64,000 bases of DNA from Isoperla grammatica (Eukaryota; Arthropoda; Insecta; Plecoptera; Perlodidae), in the NCBI GenBank assembly GCA_945910005.1, contig OX246745.1, positions 44,224,251 through 44,288,250 of the forward strand, read 5' to 3'. Every line of letters begins with the position of its first letter. The first letter of the stretch is position 1. Below, piece by piece: positions 50,599 to 62,900 of this stretch. The translations under genes and the position numbers were made by a program. Below the pieces are notes generated by a model. That model was not told the DNA's origin. It made no database searches and saw only the letters and a program-made list of their open reading frames with translations.

Positions 50599-51322
50599 AA
50601 GTGGAACTTCTTAAAAGCGGGTTCCTTACAAGTGGGCTTGACTGTATATATATTGTTTTTCTACTCACGCTGAGTGATCAAGACCATGAGTTGGCCGAAC
50701 CTTCTCAGTATATTTATTTATTTGTCTTCTCATCTATATGTTTCTCAAAGCGACCTATCTATTTTCTCAGGTAAGCTGTCGTCCTTCTGTACCTTTTCCC
50801 TCACTAGAACATGTTTATCTTGTTCTGAGTTCCAATTAACTCAGCCATTTTGGCCTCTCTATAAGTATACACTGTATGAATATATAGCAATTGTAATAAA
50901 AGTTTGCCCCTACTGGGGTTCGAACCTAGATTCTTCGGCTCTAGTTTCTCTTTCCGGTGCTCTTTCCACTTAAGATAGGAATGCGGCTACGAAAGCAGCT
51001 TAGTAGAGGTTTGTTCCGGCGATATTTTTAACAAATAATGGGTGTTGAAAATAACACTGACATTGATTAGTCGGTCAATACCGTTAGTATTTAGTTGGGG
51101 TGGCTTATGAAATGTATCGATGAACAATACGCACCAACATTTCACTAATTATATTGATTAATGATGCCAATAATGTAGAAACAAAGCGATTTGTCTTAAT
51201 TTGAATTGATGCAGCCAAAACGGGATTGAGAATTGCAAAATGTTGATATATTTTTAATTTTCACATTCTCGTGCAAAAACAGCCAAATTAAACAAATTAA
51301 TTTTAAACCTCTTGAAGAAAGA
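50599..51322. other. End of intron 5
   Basis: No gene. A minus-strand tRNA-like block at about 50905-50960 (GGTTCGAACCCC B box, AAGAGCACCGG A-box region) marks another SINE fragment. Confidence 0.5.
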
Positions 51323-51468
51323 TAATGTTTTAGCTATAGCTATGGTGTGCGTGTGTTCTGTGCAGGCAACACCCCAGTGTTTTAGCTATAGCTATGGTTG
51401 CGTGTGTTCTGTGCAGGCAACACCCCAGTGTTTTAGCTATAGCTATGGTGTGCGTGTGTTCTGTGCAG
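51323..51468 (+). repeat. Triplicated exon 6 splice acceptor
   Basis: Three copies of a 51- to 52-bp unit: GTTTTAGCTATAGCTATGG, then TGCGTGTGTTCTGTGCAG, then GCAACACCCCA. Each carries the acceptor and the first 11 coding bases of exon 6. Acceptor AGs end at 51365, 51416 and 51468. Splicing to either of the first two leads to TAG within three codons of the repeat, so only the last gives a functional product. Confidence 0.9.
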
Positions 51469-51651
51469 GCAACACCCCACTCCACGTGTGTGCAGTCAAC
51501 AGCCAGGAGTCTTGTGCAAGACTGCTTCTCTTCCGAGGTTGTGACCGAGACGCTCTCAACTACGCCAACCAAAGTCCTTACCAGGTGGCCGTGATCGCCG
51601 GCAACCTAGACCTCGCGGACATAATCCAGGCTCACAGACCTGGCAACGTGG
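51469..51651 (+). CDS. Shank: Shank exon 6: last ankyrin repeats
   Basis: A 183-nt exon, phase 1 to 1. It encodes GNTPLHVCAVNSQESCARLL, then FRGCDRDALNYANQSPYQVA, then VIAGNLDLADIIQAHRPGNV. The order GNT.LH.CA..NQESCAR.LLFRG..R and QVAIIAGN..LA..I..H is diagnostic of the end of the Shank ankyrin domain. The donor is GTGG|GTAAGC. A 53-bp direct repeat at 51636-51742 duplicates the donor. Confidence 0.95.
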
Positions 51652-51742
51652 GTAAGCTCACCACAGCCGCATGTCTTCACGGGACAGTAGACCTGGCAAC
51701 GTGGGTAAGCTCACCACAGCCGCATGTCTCTGTTAGTGTAAC
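51636..51742 (+). repeat. Duplicated exon 6 splice donor
   Basis: Two copies 53 bp apart of AGACCTGGCAACGTG|GGTAAGC followed by TCACCACAGCCGCATGTCT. The second lies entirely in the intron. Confidence 0.9.
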
Positions 51743-52015
51743 ACGGGACAGGGGTATATTTGTAGCCTTATTAAGCAACACAGTCATGGAATTACAGTAT
51801 TAGGTAGGTATAATAAAGAATGTGCAAGGGACTTAGTGAGCTTTCAAAATATAGATAGGTTGAATGTACATTAATATTAATATTTTTGTTCTGTAGGAAA
51901 ATGGAAATATTGCAATACTATGTAGGTATTAGAAAAAAGATTTCTTCCCGGCTAAAGTTGGTGAAAATGTTCAAATAATGCCCTATGAACAATAACCACG
52001 GTAATAAAACAAAAG

Positions 52016-52290
52016 CAAAGTACGTAAGAGCTCTGCTCCCTTCCTCAGACCCAAGGAGATCTGAGGAAGGGACCAGAGCTCCTAGCAAAGTACGTAGGAG
52101 CTTCGCTCACTTCCTCAGACGCAAGCAGATCTGAGGAAGGGACTGGAGCTCCTAGCAAAGTACGTAGGAGCTCTGCTCACTACCTCAGACCCAAGGAGAT
52201 CTGAGGAAGGGACCGGAGCTCCTAGCAAAGTACGTAGGAGCTTTGCTCACTTCCTCAGAGGCAAGGAGATCTGAGGAAGGGACCGGATCT
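52016..52290. repeat. 70-bp hairpin-containing array, 4 copies
   Basis: The unit contains AAAGTACGTAGGAGCT and the dyad CCTTCCTCAGA...TCTGAGGAAGG, so each copy can form a stem-loop with a short spacer. Copies start near 52018, 52088, 52158 and 52228. Confidence 0.88.
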
Positions 52291-53261
52291 TCAGTGAATG
52301 TAATGTATGCACATTGGTGAGGGTTTTTATTTTATTACCATAGATATTGTTCCCATTGTGCTTTATTTATAAATGTTTCACTCTAAGAGTGGTTGTCATA
52401 CTTTGTCCAGGAAGAAACCTGTTGCTAGTTTCTGCCTGATACATGTCTATGAATGTGTGCATGCTTTGTTACTGTCTTGTGGGTTTGGTGGTGGTGGTAG
52501 TAGTGCGTACAACTTCTCGTCTCGGCATCTGCAAACTAACCTCGGCCGCTCTTCTCGTCCCACTCTTACTGCTTTACATTGAGCAACTCATCAATTAGGG
52601 CACTTCTGATACCAAAGAGGGGATAATATTATCTAGAGTTAGACCAAATGACGTAAATGTGTTGCATTAAAAATAGATAGGTAGAAGTAATGAGGGTATA
52701 ATTTTTAGTAATTTAATTTACTAGGGGAGAAGTTTTGAACAGTGTCTATAATAAGGGGGTTTATACTTAATAATATTGAATCTGTTGGAAGACGGGTTTG
52801 TAGATAGGAAAGTAATGCTAAGGAGGACTGACTAACTTTAGTCCTTGCCACCAACCAATTGGTTATGTGTGCAACCAAGAAACAACAACCATGTCCAACA
52901 GCATTTCAGTTGCATCTTATGGCTCACTTCAGATCGCTTAAACAAATGAATCCCCATCATCACACAAAAGCCATAACATATTTCAACTAGTACGTGCCCG
53001 CACCGGTTGGCTATCGTGAAACGTCCAGACCGAGGGTTGATTTTAGATCCCGTAGGACATTTGAGCCGGAAATAAAATTGTAAACCTTCGTCCTACCATA
53101 TTTTGCTTGGAGAATGTTTGTCTCTGACTTGGCATTTGGACATTGTTGTTTGTTTAAAGAGTAGACTCAGGTAAATCTAAAGAGTTTTAACAATACTCTT
53201 GACTGGAGTTGATTGATTGGTCAGTGATAAGGCGATGCCATGCGTGCACTGTCTGTTCCAG
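52291..53261. other. End of intron 6
   Basis: No gene recognised. It ends in the acceptor CTGTCTGTTCCAG (53249-53261). Confidence 0.5.
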
Positions 53262-53453
53262 TCCCGTTTCGAGAGCCCCCCCGATACAACCCTCGTCGTC
53301 GGCCCGGGTCGATGGGCACGCCCCCCCGGCCCCCTTCCCCCTCCCCCTCGGGCCCCCTCGGCTTCAGCTCGGCAGAGTCGAGCGTCTCCGAGACGAGCAC
53401 TGACACCCAGCCCAGTAGTGGGCCCTCGGAAGATAACACGAGCTATGTCACAG
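53262..53453 (+). CDS. Shank: Shank exon 7: ankyrin-SH3 linker
   Basis: A 192-nt exon, phase 1 to 1. It begins VPFREPPRYNPRRRPGSMG, matching the VPFRETP.Y..RRR motif that follows the ankyrin repeats in Shanks, then becomes proline- and serine-rich (PPRPPSPSPSGPLGF, SSAESSVSETSTDTQ, PSSGPSEDNTSYVT). It is probably disordered and phosphorylatable. The donor is CACAG|GTAGGA. The 3' half and donor are tandemly copied into the following intron. Confidence 0.9.
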
Positions 53454-54055
53454 GTAGGACCACCACTGCCAAACTCTAGCACTAAGCTGGGTCTAGCTCT
53501 AGCACTAAGCTGGGTCTAGCTCTAGCACTGACACCCAGCCCAGTAGTGGGCCCTCGGAAGATAACACGAGCTATGTCACAGGTAGGACCACCACTGCCAA
53601 ACTCTAGCACTAAGCTGGGTCTAGCTCTAGCACTAAGCTGGGTCTAGCTCTAGCACTGACACCCAGCCCAGTAGTGGGCCCTCGGAAGATAACACGAGCT
53701 ATGTCACAGGTAGGACCACCACTGCCAAACTCTAGCACTAAGCTGGGTCTAGCTCTAGCACTAAGCTGGGTCTAGCTCTAGCACTGACACCCAGCCCAGT
53801 AGTGGGCCCTCGGAAGATAACACGAGCTATGTCACAGGTAGGACCACCACTGCCAAACTCTAGCACTAAGCTGGGTCTAGCTCTAGCACTAAGCTGGGTC
53901 TAGCTCTAGCACTAAGCTGGGTCTAGCTCTAGCACTAAGCTGGGTCTAACTCTAGCACTAAGGTGGGTCTAACTCTAGCACTAAGCTGGGTCTAGCTCTA
54001 GCACTGACACCCAGCCCAGTAGTGGGCCCTCGGAAGATAACACGAGCTAGGTATT
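53454..54055 (+). repeat. 128-bp array of the exon 7 donor end
   Basis: Copies of TGACACCCAGCCCAGTAGTG through AACACGAGCTATGTCACAG|G begin at 53529, 53657, 53785 and 54005; the genuine exon copy is at 53401. Three keep an intact GTAGGA donor. The last has lost it (GAGCTAGGTATTG). Between copies lies a 22-bp sub-repeat TCTAGCACTAAGCTGGGTC, which expands to six units before the last copy. Confidence 0.92.
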
Positions 54056-54692
54056 GATAGGTTAAACCTCTGCGTGGAACTGAAGCACTGGCAAAAGATG
54101 ATAGTGGTAAGTGAAACCCATTCCATCTTAGTTCTACTCAAGAGTGTAAACCAACAAGAAATATCGTATAGATAATAAATGTGATGCATGGTCTAATGAA
54201 GCATGTCATAAACCTCACAGCAGATGCATATTTGAATTACAAATGTAGATTAGTTGTCTCAATTTCATACCTTAAAAAATAAGTTTTTTTGCATAATAAT
54301 GAAACAGAAGAAGCACGAAAGTATTTAGTGACGAGATGGTCTTACCGACACGCATGTCGCACATGCAAATTGCTGGCATGGTAGCATTTTCAACTCATAG
54401 TAGTTATATCAAGTATTTTATTTTTATTAGACATTTTGAAGTTGTACTTGTAAATTGTGTAAGAGGTGATATTAAAAAATCGTTAAATGTAAATATCATT
54501 CGTGATCTGGCAGAAATACTTAATGAAATAATCGAACAGTGGTCACAATAATTAGCCACAGTTGAGACAAACTAGGCTCCTGTTTAAAAGTGAACTTCAC
54601 TTGCATCGTATCATTAATAAGTTGATTCGGACCATCGTCACGATCACAATCCAGCAAGTCGGAGATACGTAACGTATGCATTTGTTTTCCAG
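54056..54692. other. End of intron 7
   Basis: No gene. It ends in the acceptor TTTGTTTTCCAG (54681-54692). Confidence 0.6.
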
Positions 54693-54869
54693 ATAAGAGT
54701 CTGGGCGATACTAGCGACATAATAAGCGACTCTTCCGGGGTCGGTACGGCCAACTCGGACTCTACACAGGGCTCCGTGGCAGTACCGGGCACCACGGTCG
54801 TGTGCTTGGAGAACTACGCCTCGGGCCAGCCCGGACACTTGCAGATTACACAGGGAGATATCATAGAAG
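54693..54869 (+). CDS. Shank: Shank exon 8: linker and start of SH3 domain
   Basis: A 177-nt exon, phase 1 to 1. It encodes DKSLGDTSDIISDSSGVGTA, then a linker, then VVCLENYASGQPGHLQITQG followed by DIIE. The ALYDY-like LENYAS plus GDIIE is the first half of an SH3 fold, which in Shanks follows the ankyrin region. The donor is GAAG|GTGACT. The next exon must begin with two bases completing a GNN codon. The repeated TG-ACG-GCA-GCC acceptor exon in the downstream array fits exactly and continues SH3 as VTAATDAGLLEGCL. Confidence 0.93.
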
Positions 54870-54972
54870 GTGACTTTCAAACATACATTCTACACTAAGT
54901 GAAAAGGTGAATCTTTACTATTAAAACTATGCAAAATGTAAGGTATTTAGTATATCTTAAGGGTGTCTGGTG
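54870..54972. other. Start of intron 8 with the first 77-bp unit fragment
   Basis: About 54941-54972 reads GTATTTAGTATATCTTAAGG followed by GTGTCTGGTG, the intronic part of the 77-bp unit that fills 56931-64000. The unit is then cut by the transposon insertion. Confidence 0.8.
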
Positions 54973-56930
54973 CAGTGGCGTCACTAGGGGGTTTTGGGGG
55001 GGGCCTGCGCCCCCCCAATCGCAATCTGCGCCCCCCCAATAATTTCCTCGTTCAATCAATTTTATTGCTTAAATTTCCAATCTTAAAGTGCTAGTGTGTC
55101 TCTTTAAAAAATCGAAGATCAAAAGTCTTTTGATCAACAATATAATAAATAATTATAATATTTCATAAATAATTATGACATGCTAATGGCAATTAATCAA
55201 GCCTTCATTGATTAAAATATAACCGTCAATCAGCATTTATCTCCTGCATATAATTTATGAAAGGTATTTAATATTATTACATTTTGTACCACATGAGTGG
55301 TCACTTTATTTACAGATGTTCTTTAGATGGAGTTTTGTGACAAGTCGTATTAGTGGATAGTATAATTTGTCTTATCTTTTGTAAAGTAATTGAGGAATGA
55401 CTGACATTGTTATGTTATAAATTAATAATTAAAATACTATAACAAATATACCGTGACAATCATAATATTATTTCATGCAATCAGCCTTCTGGTATACTAA
55501 AATAGTTGTGCGTATAAAATCCTTTTTAGGGCCGCTCTATTATCCTTATGATTCCCTTGCTCAAATCGCTGTAAAGTGTAAAGGCTGTTTCGAAGCCCCC
55601 GTGTAGCCCGCGCAAGTCCAATCAACTAGTTACTTGCGCGGCCAGGGGCGGACTGGCAGGTACGCAACTACGGAAACTCGTACGGCTCCCCCCCCCCGGG
55701 TGGGGGCCCCCTTGAGGGCCACCACCCAACCCCTGAAAATATCTTTGCTATATAGATTATGAAACAATAGTAAGAAGAGCATAATATGTATCTCATGTCA
55801 GTGAAAAGGGACATATAGAGTTATATAGACCATCTAGAAGTGCTACACAGATTTCCGCTTTCTTCCTCAGAGCTTACTTTTTTATAGTTTAGTTTGAAAT
55901 ATAAAACATGCCACTACTGGAAATTTCTTTAATTTAATTTTTAAAGTGGTGTCACAGTTCAACATGTTGTTCGACACACCTTTATCATCATTTATCGATT
56001 TTTACACGTGTTTATATGCGTTCTAGACAAATTAATAGGAAACAAGAACCCTCACGATTTTTTGCTCGCTAGCTCGCTACTTGAGAGTGACTCTTGATAG
56101 TTTGCGAGTAAACTTTGTTATATCTGTAAGTACCATTTTGCCGATTTATAATAGAATAGGCTCATGTAAAAATGAAATAAAGGAGTTTTCAAGTCATGTG
56201 TCATAACAAAGCCACTTTCCGTAAAATCGGGCTGATCACGTCTCTATAATTAAGCGTTCAAAATTTAAAAAGGCGAACTTTGTGGCAATATCTATCGGCA
56301 CCAACTGAAATCCGATCCAGCGCAGCACTAGCCATAAGATTACTTCTCAAATGACAGGATCGAACTCCTAGACCTATAACGCTAGGAATTATCAGTGTAA
56401 TATTGACTTTACTTTAATTGTTTTTCATTATAGGATTTCGCCTCAAAACGCGTTTTAGTCCACTAAGCATCATGCAGGGCCGAAAATTGTTCCGCCTTCG
56501 GCGACGTTGCCTCCGGTGGCAGGAGCTTCGCCCCCGACCCAGCTGCATACCCAGCTACAACACTCGTTACGAGTACAAATTACACGATGCGAGTGGACAA
56601 CTAGTAGTTGATATTTGTAGAGGGTTGGGAAACAATATAGTTTGAAATATACAACTGCCAGTGTTGGGAAAGTTTCTTCATCAATTTCGTTTTTGAATGT
56701 GGTGTTCACAGTTCAACACGTTGTTCCACATAACTATCTTGATTTATCGATTTTTAAACGTGTTTATATGCGTTCTAACAAAATAGTAGGCTGAAAAATT
56801 TTCGCCTCCGGCGGCTGGGGCTTCGCCCCAGACCCCTTAAAGCTTCGCCAAGTTCCGGGGCATCCTTTTCCGTACGGGGCCCTTACCCCCCAGTCCGGCG
56901 CAAGTTGCGCCCCCCCAATCCCAGAATCCT
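54973..56930. mobile_element. GC-ended transposon interrupting the first 77-bp unit
   Basis: Begins CAGTGGCGTCACTAGGGGG and, after a nested element, ends near TTGCGCCCCCCCAATCCC. The left flank is 77-bp-unit sequence up to CTGGTG, and the right flank resumes the unit at AGCCACAGACGCGGG. The exact right boundary and target duplication are unclear; about 14 bases of the unit are missing or hidden in the ends. No transposase frame is visible. Confidence 0.6.
55644..56898. mobile_element. Nested GC-rich transposon
   Basis: Begins AGGGGCGGACTGGCAGG and ends CCCCCAGTCCG, the same kind of ends as the copies at 5039 and 6050. Internal GGCTGGGGCTTCGCCCCAG and related palindromic motifs occur near its right end, and a related GGCAGGAGCTTCGCCCCCG at about 56518. 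No recognisable protein is encoded; a 75-codon frame at 56418-56645 is unassigned. Confidence 0.6.
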
Positions 56931-59900
56931 AGCCACAGACGCGGGACTACTAGAAGGATGCCTGTATTTAGTATATCTTAAGGGTGTCTGGTGTGCACAG
57001 TGACGGCAGCCACAGACGCGGGACTACTAGAAGGATGCCTGTATTTAGTATATCTTAAGGGTGTCTGGTGTGCACAGTGACGGCAGCCACAGACGCGGGA
57101 CTACTAGAAGGATGCCTGTATTTAGTACGTATATCTTAAGGGTGTCTGGTGTGCACAGTGACGGCAGCCACAGACGCGGGACTACTAGAAGGATGCCTGT
57201 ATTTAGTATATCTTAAGGGTGTCTGGTGTGCACAGTGACGGCAGCCACAGACGCGGGACTACTAGAAGGATGCCTGTATTTAGTATATCTTAAGGGTGTC
57301 TGGTGTGCACAGTGACGGCAGCCACAGACGCGGGACTACTAGAAGGATGCCTGTATTTAGTACGTATATCTTAAGGGTGTCTGGTGTGCACAGTGACGGC
57401 AGCCACAGACGCGGGACTACTAGAAGGATGCCTGTATTTAGTATATCTTAAGGGTGTCTGGTGTGCACAGTGACGGCAGCCACAGACGCGGGACTACTAG
57501 AAGGATGCCTGTATTTAGTACGTATATCTTAAGGGTGTCTGGTGTGCACAGTGACGGCAGCCACAGACGCGGGACTACTAGAAGGATGCCTGTATTTAGT
57601 ATATCTTAAGGGTGTCTGGTGTGCACAGTGACGGCAGCCACAGACGCGGGACTACTAGAAGGATGCCTGTATTTAGTATATCTTAAGGGTGTCTGGTGTG
57701 CACAGTGACGGTAGCCACAGACGCGGGACTACTAGAAGGATGCCTGTATTTAGTACGTATATCTTAAGGGTGTCTGGTGTGCACAGTGACGGCAGCCACA
57801 GACGCGGGACTACTAGAAGGATGCCTGTATTTAGTATATCTTAAGGGTGTCTGGTGTGCACAGTGACGGCAGCCACAGACGCGGGACTACTAGAAGGATG
57901 CCTGTATTTAGTATATCTTAAGGGTGTCTGGTGTGCACAGTGACGGCAGCCACAGACGCGGGACTACTAGAAGGATGCCTGTATTTAGTATATCTTAAGG
58001 GTGTCTGGTGTGCACAGTGACGGCAGCCACAGACGCGGGACTACTAGAAGGATGCCTGTATTTAGTATATCTTAAGGGTGTCTGGTGTGCACAGTGACGG
58101 CAGCCACAGACGCGGGACTACTAGAAGGATGCCTGTATTTAGTATATCTTAAGGGTGTCTGGTGTGCACAGTGACGGCAGCCACAGACGCGGGACTACTA
58201 GAAGGATGCCTGTATTTAGTATATCTTAAGGGTGTCTGGTGTGCACAGTGACAGTAGCCACAGACGCGGGACTACTAGAAGGATGCCTGTATTTAGTACG
58301 TATATCTTAAGGGTGTCTGGTGTGCACAGTGACGGCAGCCACAGACGCGGGACTACTAGAAGGATGCCTGTATTTAGTATATCTTAAGGGTGTTTGGTGT
58401 GCACAGTGACGGCAGCCACAGACGCGGGACTACTAGAAGGATGCCTGTATTTAGTATATCTTAAGGGTGTCTGGTGTGCACAGTGACGGCAGCCACAGAC
58501 GCGGGACTACTAGAAGGATGCCTGTATTTAGTACGTATATCTTAAGGGTGTCTGGTGTGCACAGTGACGGCAGCCACAGACGCGGGACTACTAGAAGGAT
58601 GCCTGTATTTAGTATATCTTAAGGGTGTCTGGTGTGCACAGTGACGGCAGCCACAGACGCGGGACTACTAGAAGGATGCCTGTATTTAGTACGTATATCT
58701 TAAGGGTGTCTGGTGTGCACAGTGACGGCAGCCACAGACGCGGGACTACTAGATGGATGCCTGTATTTAGTACGTATATCTTAAGGGTGTCTGGTGTGCA
58801 CAGTGACGGCAGCCACAGACGCGGGACTACTAGAAGGATGCCTGTATTTAGTATATCTTAAGGGTGTCTGGTGTGCACAGTGACGGCAGCCACAGACGCG
58901 GGACTACTAGAAGGATGCCTGTATTTAGTATATCTTAAGGGTGTCTGGTGTGCACAGTGACGGCAGCCACAGACGCGGGACTACTAGAAGGATGCCTGTA
59001 TTTAGTATATCTTAAGGGTGTCTGGTGTGCACAGTGACGGCAGCCACAGACGCGGGACTACTAGAAGGATGCCTGTATTTAGTATATCTTAAGGGTGTCT
59101 GGTGTGCACAGTGACGGCACCCACAGACGCGGGACTTCTAGAAGGATGCCTGTATTTAGTATATCTTAAGGGTGTCTGGTGTGCACAGTGACGGTAGCCA
59201 CAGACGCGGGACTACTAGAAGGATGCCTGTATTTAGTACGTATATCTTAAGGGTGTCTGGTGTGCACAGTGACGGCAGCCACAGACGCGGGACTACTAGA
59301 AGGATGCCTGTATTTAGTATATCTTAAGGGTGTTTGGTGTGCACAGTGACGGCAGCCACAGACGCGGGACTACTAGAAGGATGCCTGTATTTAGTGTATC
59401 TTAAGGGTGTCTGGTGTGCACAGTGACGGCAGCCACAGACGCGGGACTACTAGAAGGATGCCTGTATTTAGTATATCTTAAGGGTGTCTGGTGTGCACAG
59501 TGACGGCAGCCACAGACGCGGGACTTCTAGAAGGATGCCTGTATTTAGTATATCTTAAGGGTGTCTGGTGTGCACAGTGACGGTAGCCACAGACGCGGGA
59601 CTACTAGAAGGATGCCTGTATTTAGTACGTATATCTTAAGGGTGTCTGGTGTGCACAGTGACGGCAGCCACAGACGCGGGACTACTAGAAGGATGCCTGT
59701 ATTTAGTATATCTTAAGGGTGTTTGGTGTGCACATTGACGGCAGCCACAGACGCGGGACTACTAGAAGGATGCCTGTATTTAGTATATCTTAAGGGTGTC
59801 TGGTGTGCACAGTGACGGCAGCCACAGACGCGGGACTACTAGAAGGATGCTGTATTTAGTATATCTTAAGGGTGTCTGGTGTGCACAGTGACGGCAGCCA

Positions 59901-62900
59901 CAGACGCGGGACTACTAGAAGGATGCCTGTATTTAGTATATCTTAAGGGTGTTTGGTGTGCACAGTGACGGCAGCCACAGACGCGGGACTACTAGAAGGA
60001 TGCCTGTATTTAGTATATCTTAAGAGTGTCTGGTGTGCACAGTGACGGCAGCCACAGACGCGGGACTACTAGAAGGATGCCTGTATTTAGTACGTATATC
60101 TTAAGGGTGTCTGGTGTGCACAGTGACGGCAGCCACAGACGCGGGACTACTAGAAGGATGCCTGTATTTAGTATATCTTAAGGGTGTCTGGTGTGCACAG
60201 TGACGGCAGCCACAGACGCGGGACTACTAGAAGGATGCCTGTATTTAGTACGTATATCTTAAGGGTGTCTGGTGTGCACAGTGACGGCAGCCACAGACGC
60301 GGGACTACTAGAAGGATGCCTGTATTTAGTATATCTTAAGGGTGTCTGGTGTGCACAGTGACGGCAGCCACAGACGCGGGACTACTAGAAGGATGCCTGT
60401 ATTTAGTATATCTTAAGGGTGTCTGGTGTGCACAGTGACGGCAGCCACAGACGCGGGACTACTAGAAGGATGCCTGTATTTAGTACGTATATCTTAAGGG
60501 TGTCTGGTGTGCACAGTGACGGCAGCCACAGACGCGGGACTACTAGAAGGATGCCTGTATTTAGTATATCTTAAGGGTGTCTGGTGTGCACAGTGACGGC
60601 AGCCACAGACGCGGGACTACTAGAAGGATGCCTGTATTTAGTATATCTTAAGGGTGTCTGGTGTGCACAGTGACGGCAGCCACAGACGCGGGACTACTAG
60701 AAGGATGCCTGTATTTAGTATATCTTAAGGGTGTCTGGTGTGCACAGTGACGGCAGCCACAGACGCGGGACTACTAGAAGGATGCCTGTATTTAGTATAT
60801 CTTAAGGGTGTCTGGTGTGCACAGTGACGGCAGCCACAGACGCGGGACTTCTAGAAGGATGCCTGTATTTAGTATATCTTAAGGGTGTCTGGTGTGGACA
60901 GTGACGGTAGCCACAGACGCGGGACTACTAGAAGGATGCCTGTATTTAGTACGTATATCTTAAGGGTGTCTGGTGTGCACAGTGACGGCAGCCACAGACG
61001 CGGGACTACTAGAAGGATGCCTGTATTTAGTATATCTTAAGGGTGTTTGGTGTGCACAGTGACGGCAGCCACAGACGCGGGACTACTAGAAGGATGCCTG
61101 TATTTAGTGTATCTTAAGGGTGTCTGGTGTGCACAGTGACGGCAGCCACAGACGCGGGACTACTAGAAGGATGCCTGTATTTAGTATATCTTAAGGGTGT
61201 CTGGTGTGCACAGTGACGGCAGCCACAGACGCGGGACTTCTAGAAGGATGCCTGTATTTAGTATATCTTAAGGGTGTCTGGTGTGCACAGTGACGGTAGC
61301 CACAGACGCGGGACTACTAGAAGGATGCCTGTATTTAGTACGTATATCTTAAGGGTGTCTGGTGTGCACAGTGACGGCAGCCACAGACGCGGGACTACTA
61401 GAAGGATGCCTGTATTTAGTATATCTTAAGGGTGTTTGGTGTGCACAGTGACGGCAGCCACAGACGCGGGACTACTAGAAGGATGCCTGTATTTAGTATA
61501 TCTTAAGGGTGTCTGGTGTGCACAGTGACGGCAGCCACAGACGCGGGACTACTAGAAGGATGCCTGTATTTAGTATATCTTAAGGGTGTCTGGTGTGCAC
61601 AGTGATGGCAGCCACAGACGCGGGACTACTAGAAGGATGCCTGTATTTAGTATATCTTAAGGGTGTCTGGTGTGCACAGTGACGGCAGCCACAGACGCGG
61701 GACTACTAGAAGGATGCCTGTATTTAGTATATCTTAAGGGTGTCTGGTGTGCACAGTGACGGCAGCCACAGACGCGGGACTACTAGAAGGATGTCTGTAT
61801 TTAGTATATCTTAAGGGTGTCTGGTGTGCACAGTGACGGCAGCCACAGACGCGGGACTACTAGAAGGATGCCTGTATTTAGTATATCTTAAGGGTGTCTG
61901 GTGTGCACAGTGACGGCAGCCACAGACGCGGGACTACTAGAAGGATGCCTGTATTTAGTATATCTTAAGGGTGTCTGGTGTGCACAGTGACGGCAGCCAC
62001 AGACGCGGGACTACTAGAAGGATGCCTGTATTTAGTATATCTTAAGGGTGTCTGGTGTGCACAGTGACGGCAGCCACAGACGCGGGACTACTAGAAGGAT
62101 GCCTGTATTTAGTGTATCTTAAGGGTATCTGGTGTGCACAGTGACGGCAGCCACAGACGCGGGACTACTAGAAGGATGCCTGTATTTAGTATATCTTAAG
62201 GGTGTCTGGTGTGCACAGTGATGGCAGCCACAGACGCGGGACTACTAGAAGGATGCCTGTATTTAGTATATCTTAAGGGTGTCTGGTGTGCACAGTGATG
62301 GCAGCCACAGACGCGGGACTACTAGAAGGATGCCTGTATTTAGTATATCTTAAGGGTGTCTGGTGTGCACAGTGACGGCAGCCACAGACGCGGGACTACT
62401 AGAAGGATGCCTGTATTTAGTATATCTTAAGGGTGTCTGGTGTGCACAGTGACGGCAGCCACAGACGCGGGACTACTAGAAGGATGCCTGTATTTAGTAC
62501 GTATATCTTAAGGATGTCTGGTGTGCACAGTGACGGCAGCCACAGACGCGGGACTACTAGAAGGATGCCTGTATTTAGTACGTATATCTTAAGGGTGTCT
62601 GGTGTGCACGGTGACGGCAGCCACAGACGCGGGACTACTAGAAGGATGCCTGTATTTAGTACATATATCTTAAGGATGTCTGGTGTGCACAGTGACGGCA
62701 GCCACAGACGCGGGACTACTAGAAGGATGCCTGTATTTAGTACGTATATCTTAAGGGTGTCTGGTGTGCACAGTGACGGCAGCCACAGACGCGGGACTAC
62801 TAGAAGGATGCCTGTATTTAGTATATCTTAAGGGTGTCTGGTGTGCACAGTGACGGCAGCCACAGACGCGGGACTACTAGAAGGATGCCTGTATTTAGTA

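Larger units (their letters stand above)
45150..50646. mobile_element. Tc1/pogo-like MITE, split by a later insertion
   Basis: The left end TACAGTCAAGTCCACTTTTA (from 45150) and the reverse complement of the right end TACAGTCAAGCCCACTTGTA (to 50646) form a TIR flanked by TA on both sides, as in Tc1/mariner/pogo elements. The original element is only about 170 bp (45150-45273 plus 50599-50646). Everything between is the nested insertion. Confidence 0.7.

Noticed and set aside
58625..62831. Frames encoding MSGVHSDGSHRRGTTRRMP repeats
   Set aside because: These are the wrong frame of the 77/81-bp array and exist only where consecutive 81-bp units keep the frame open.
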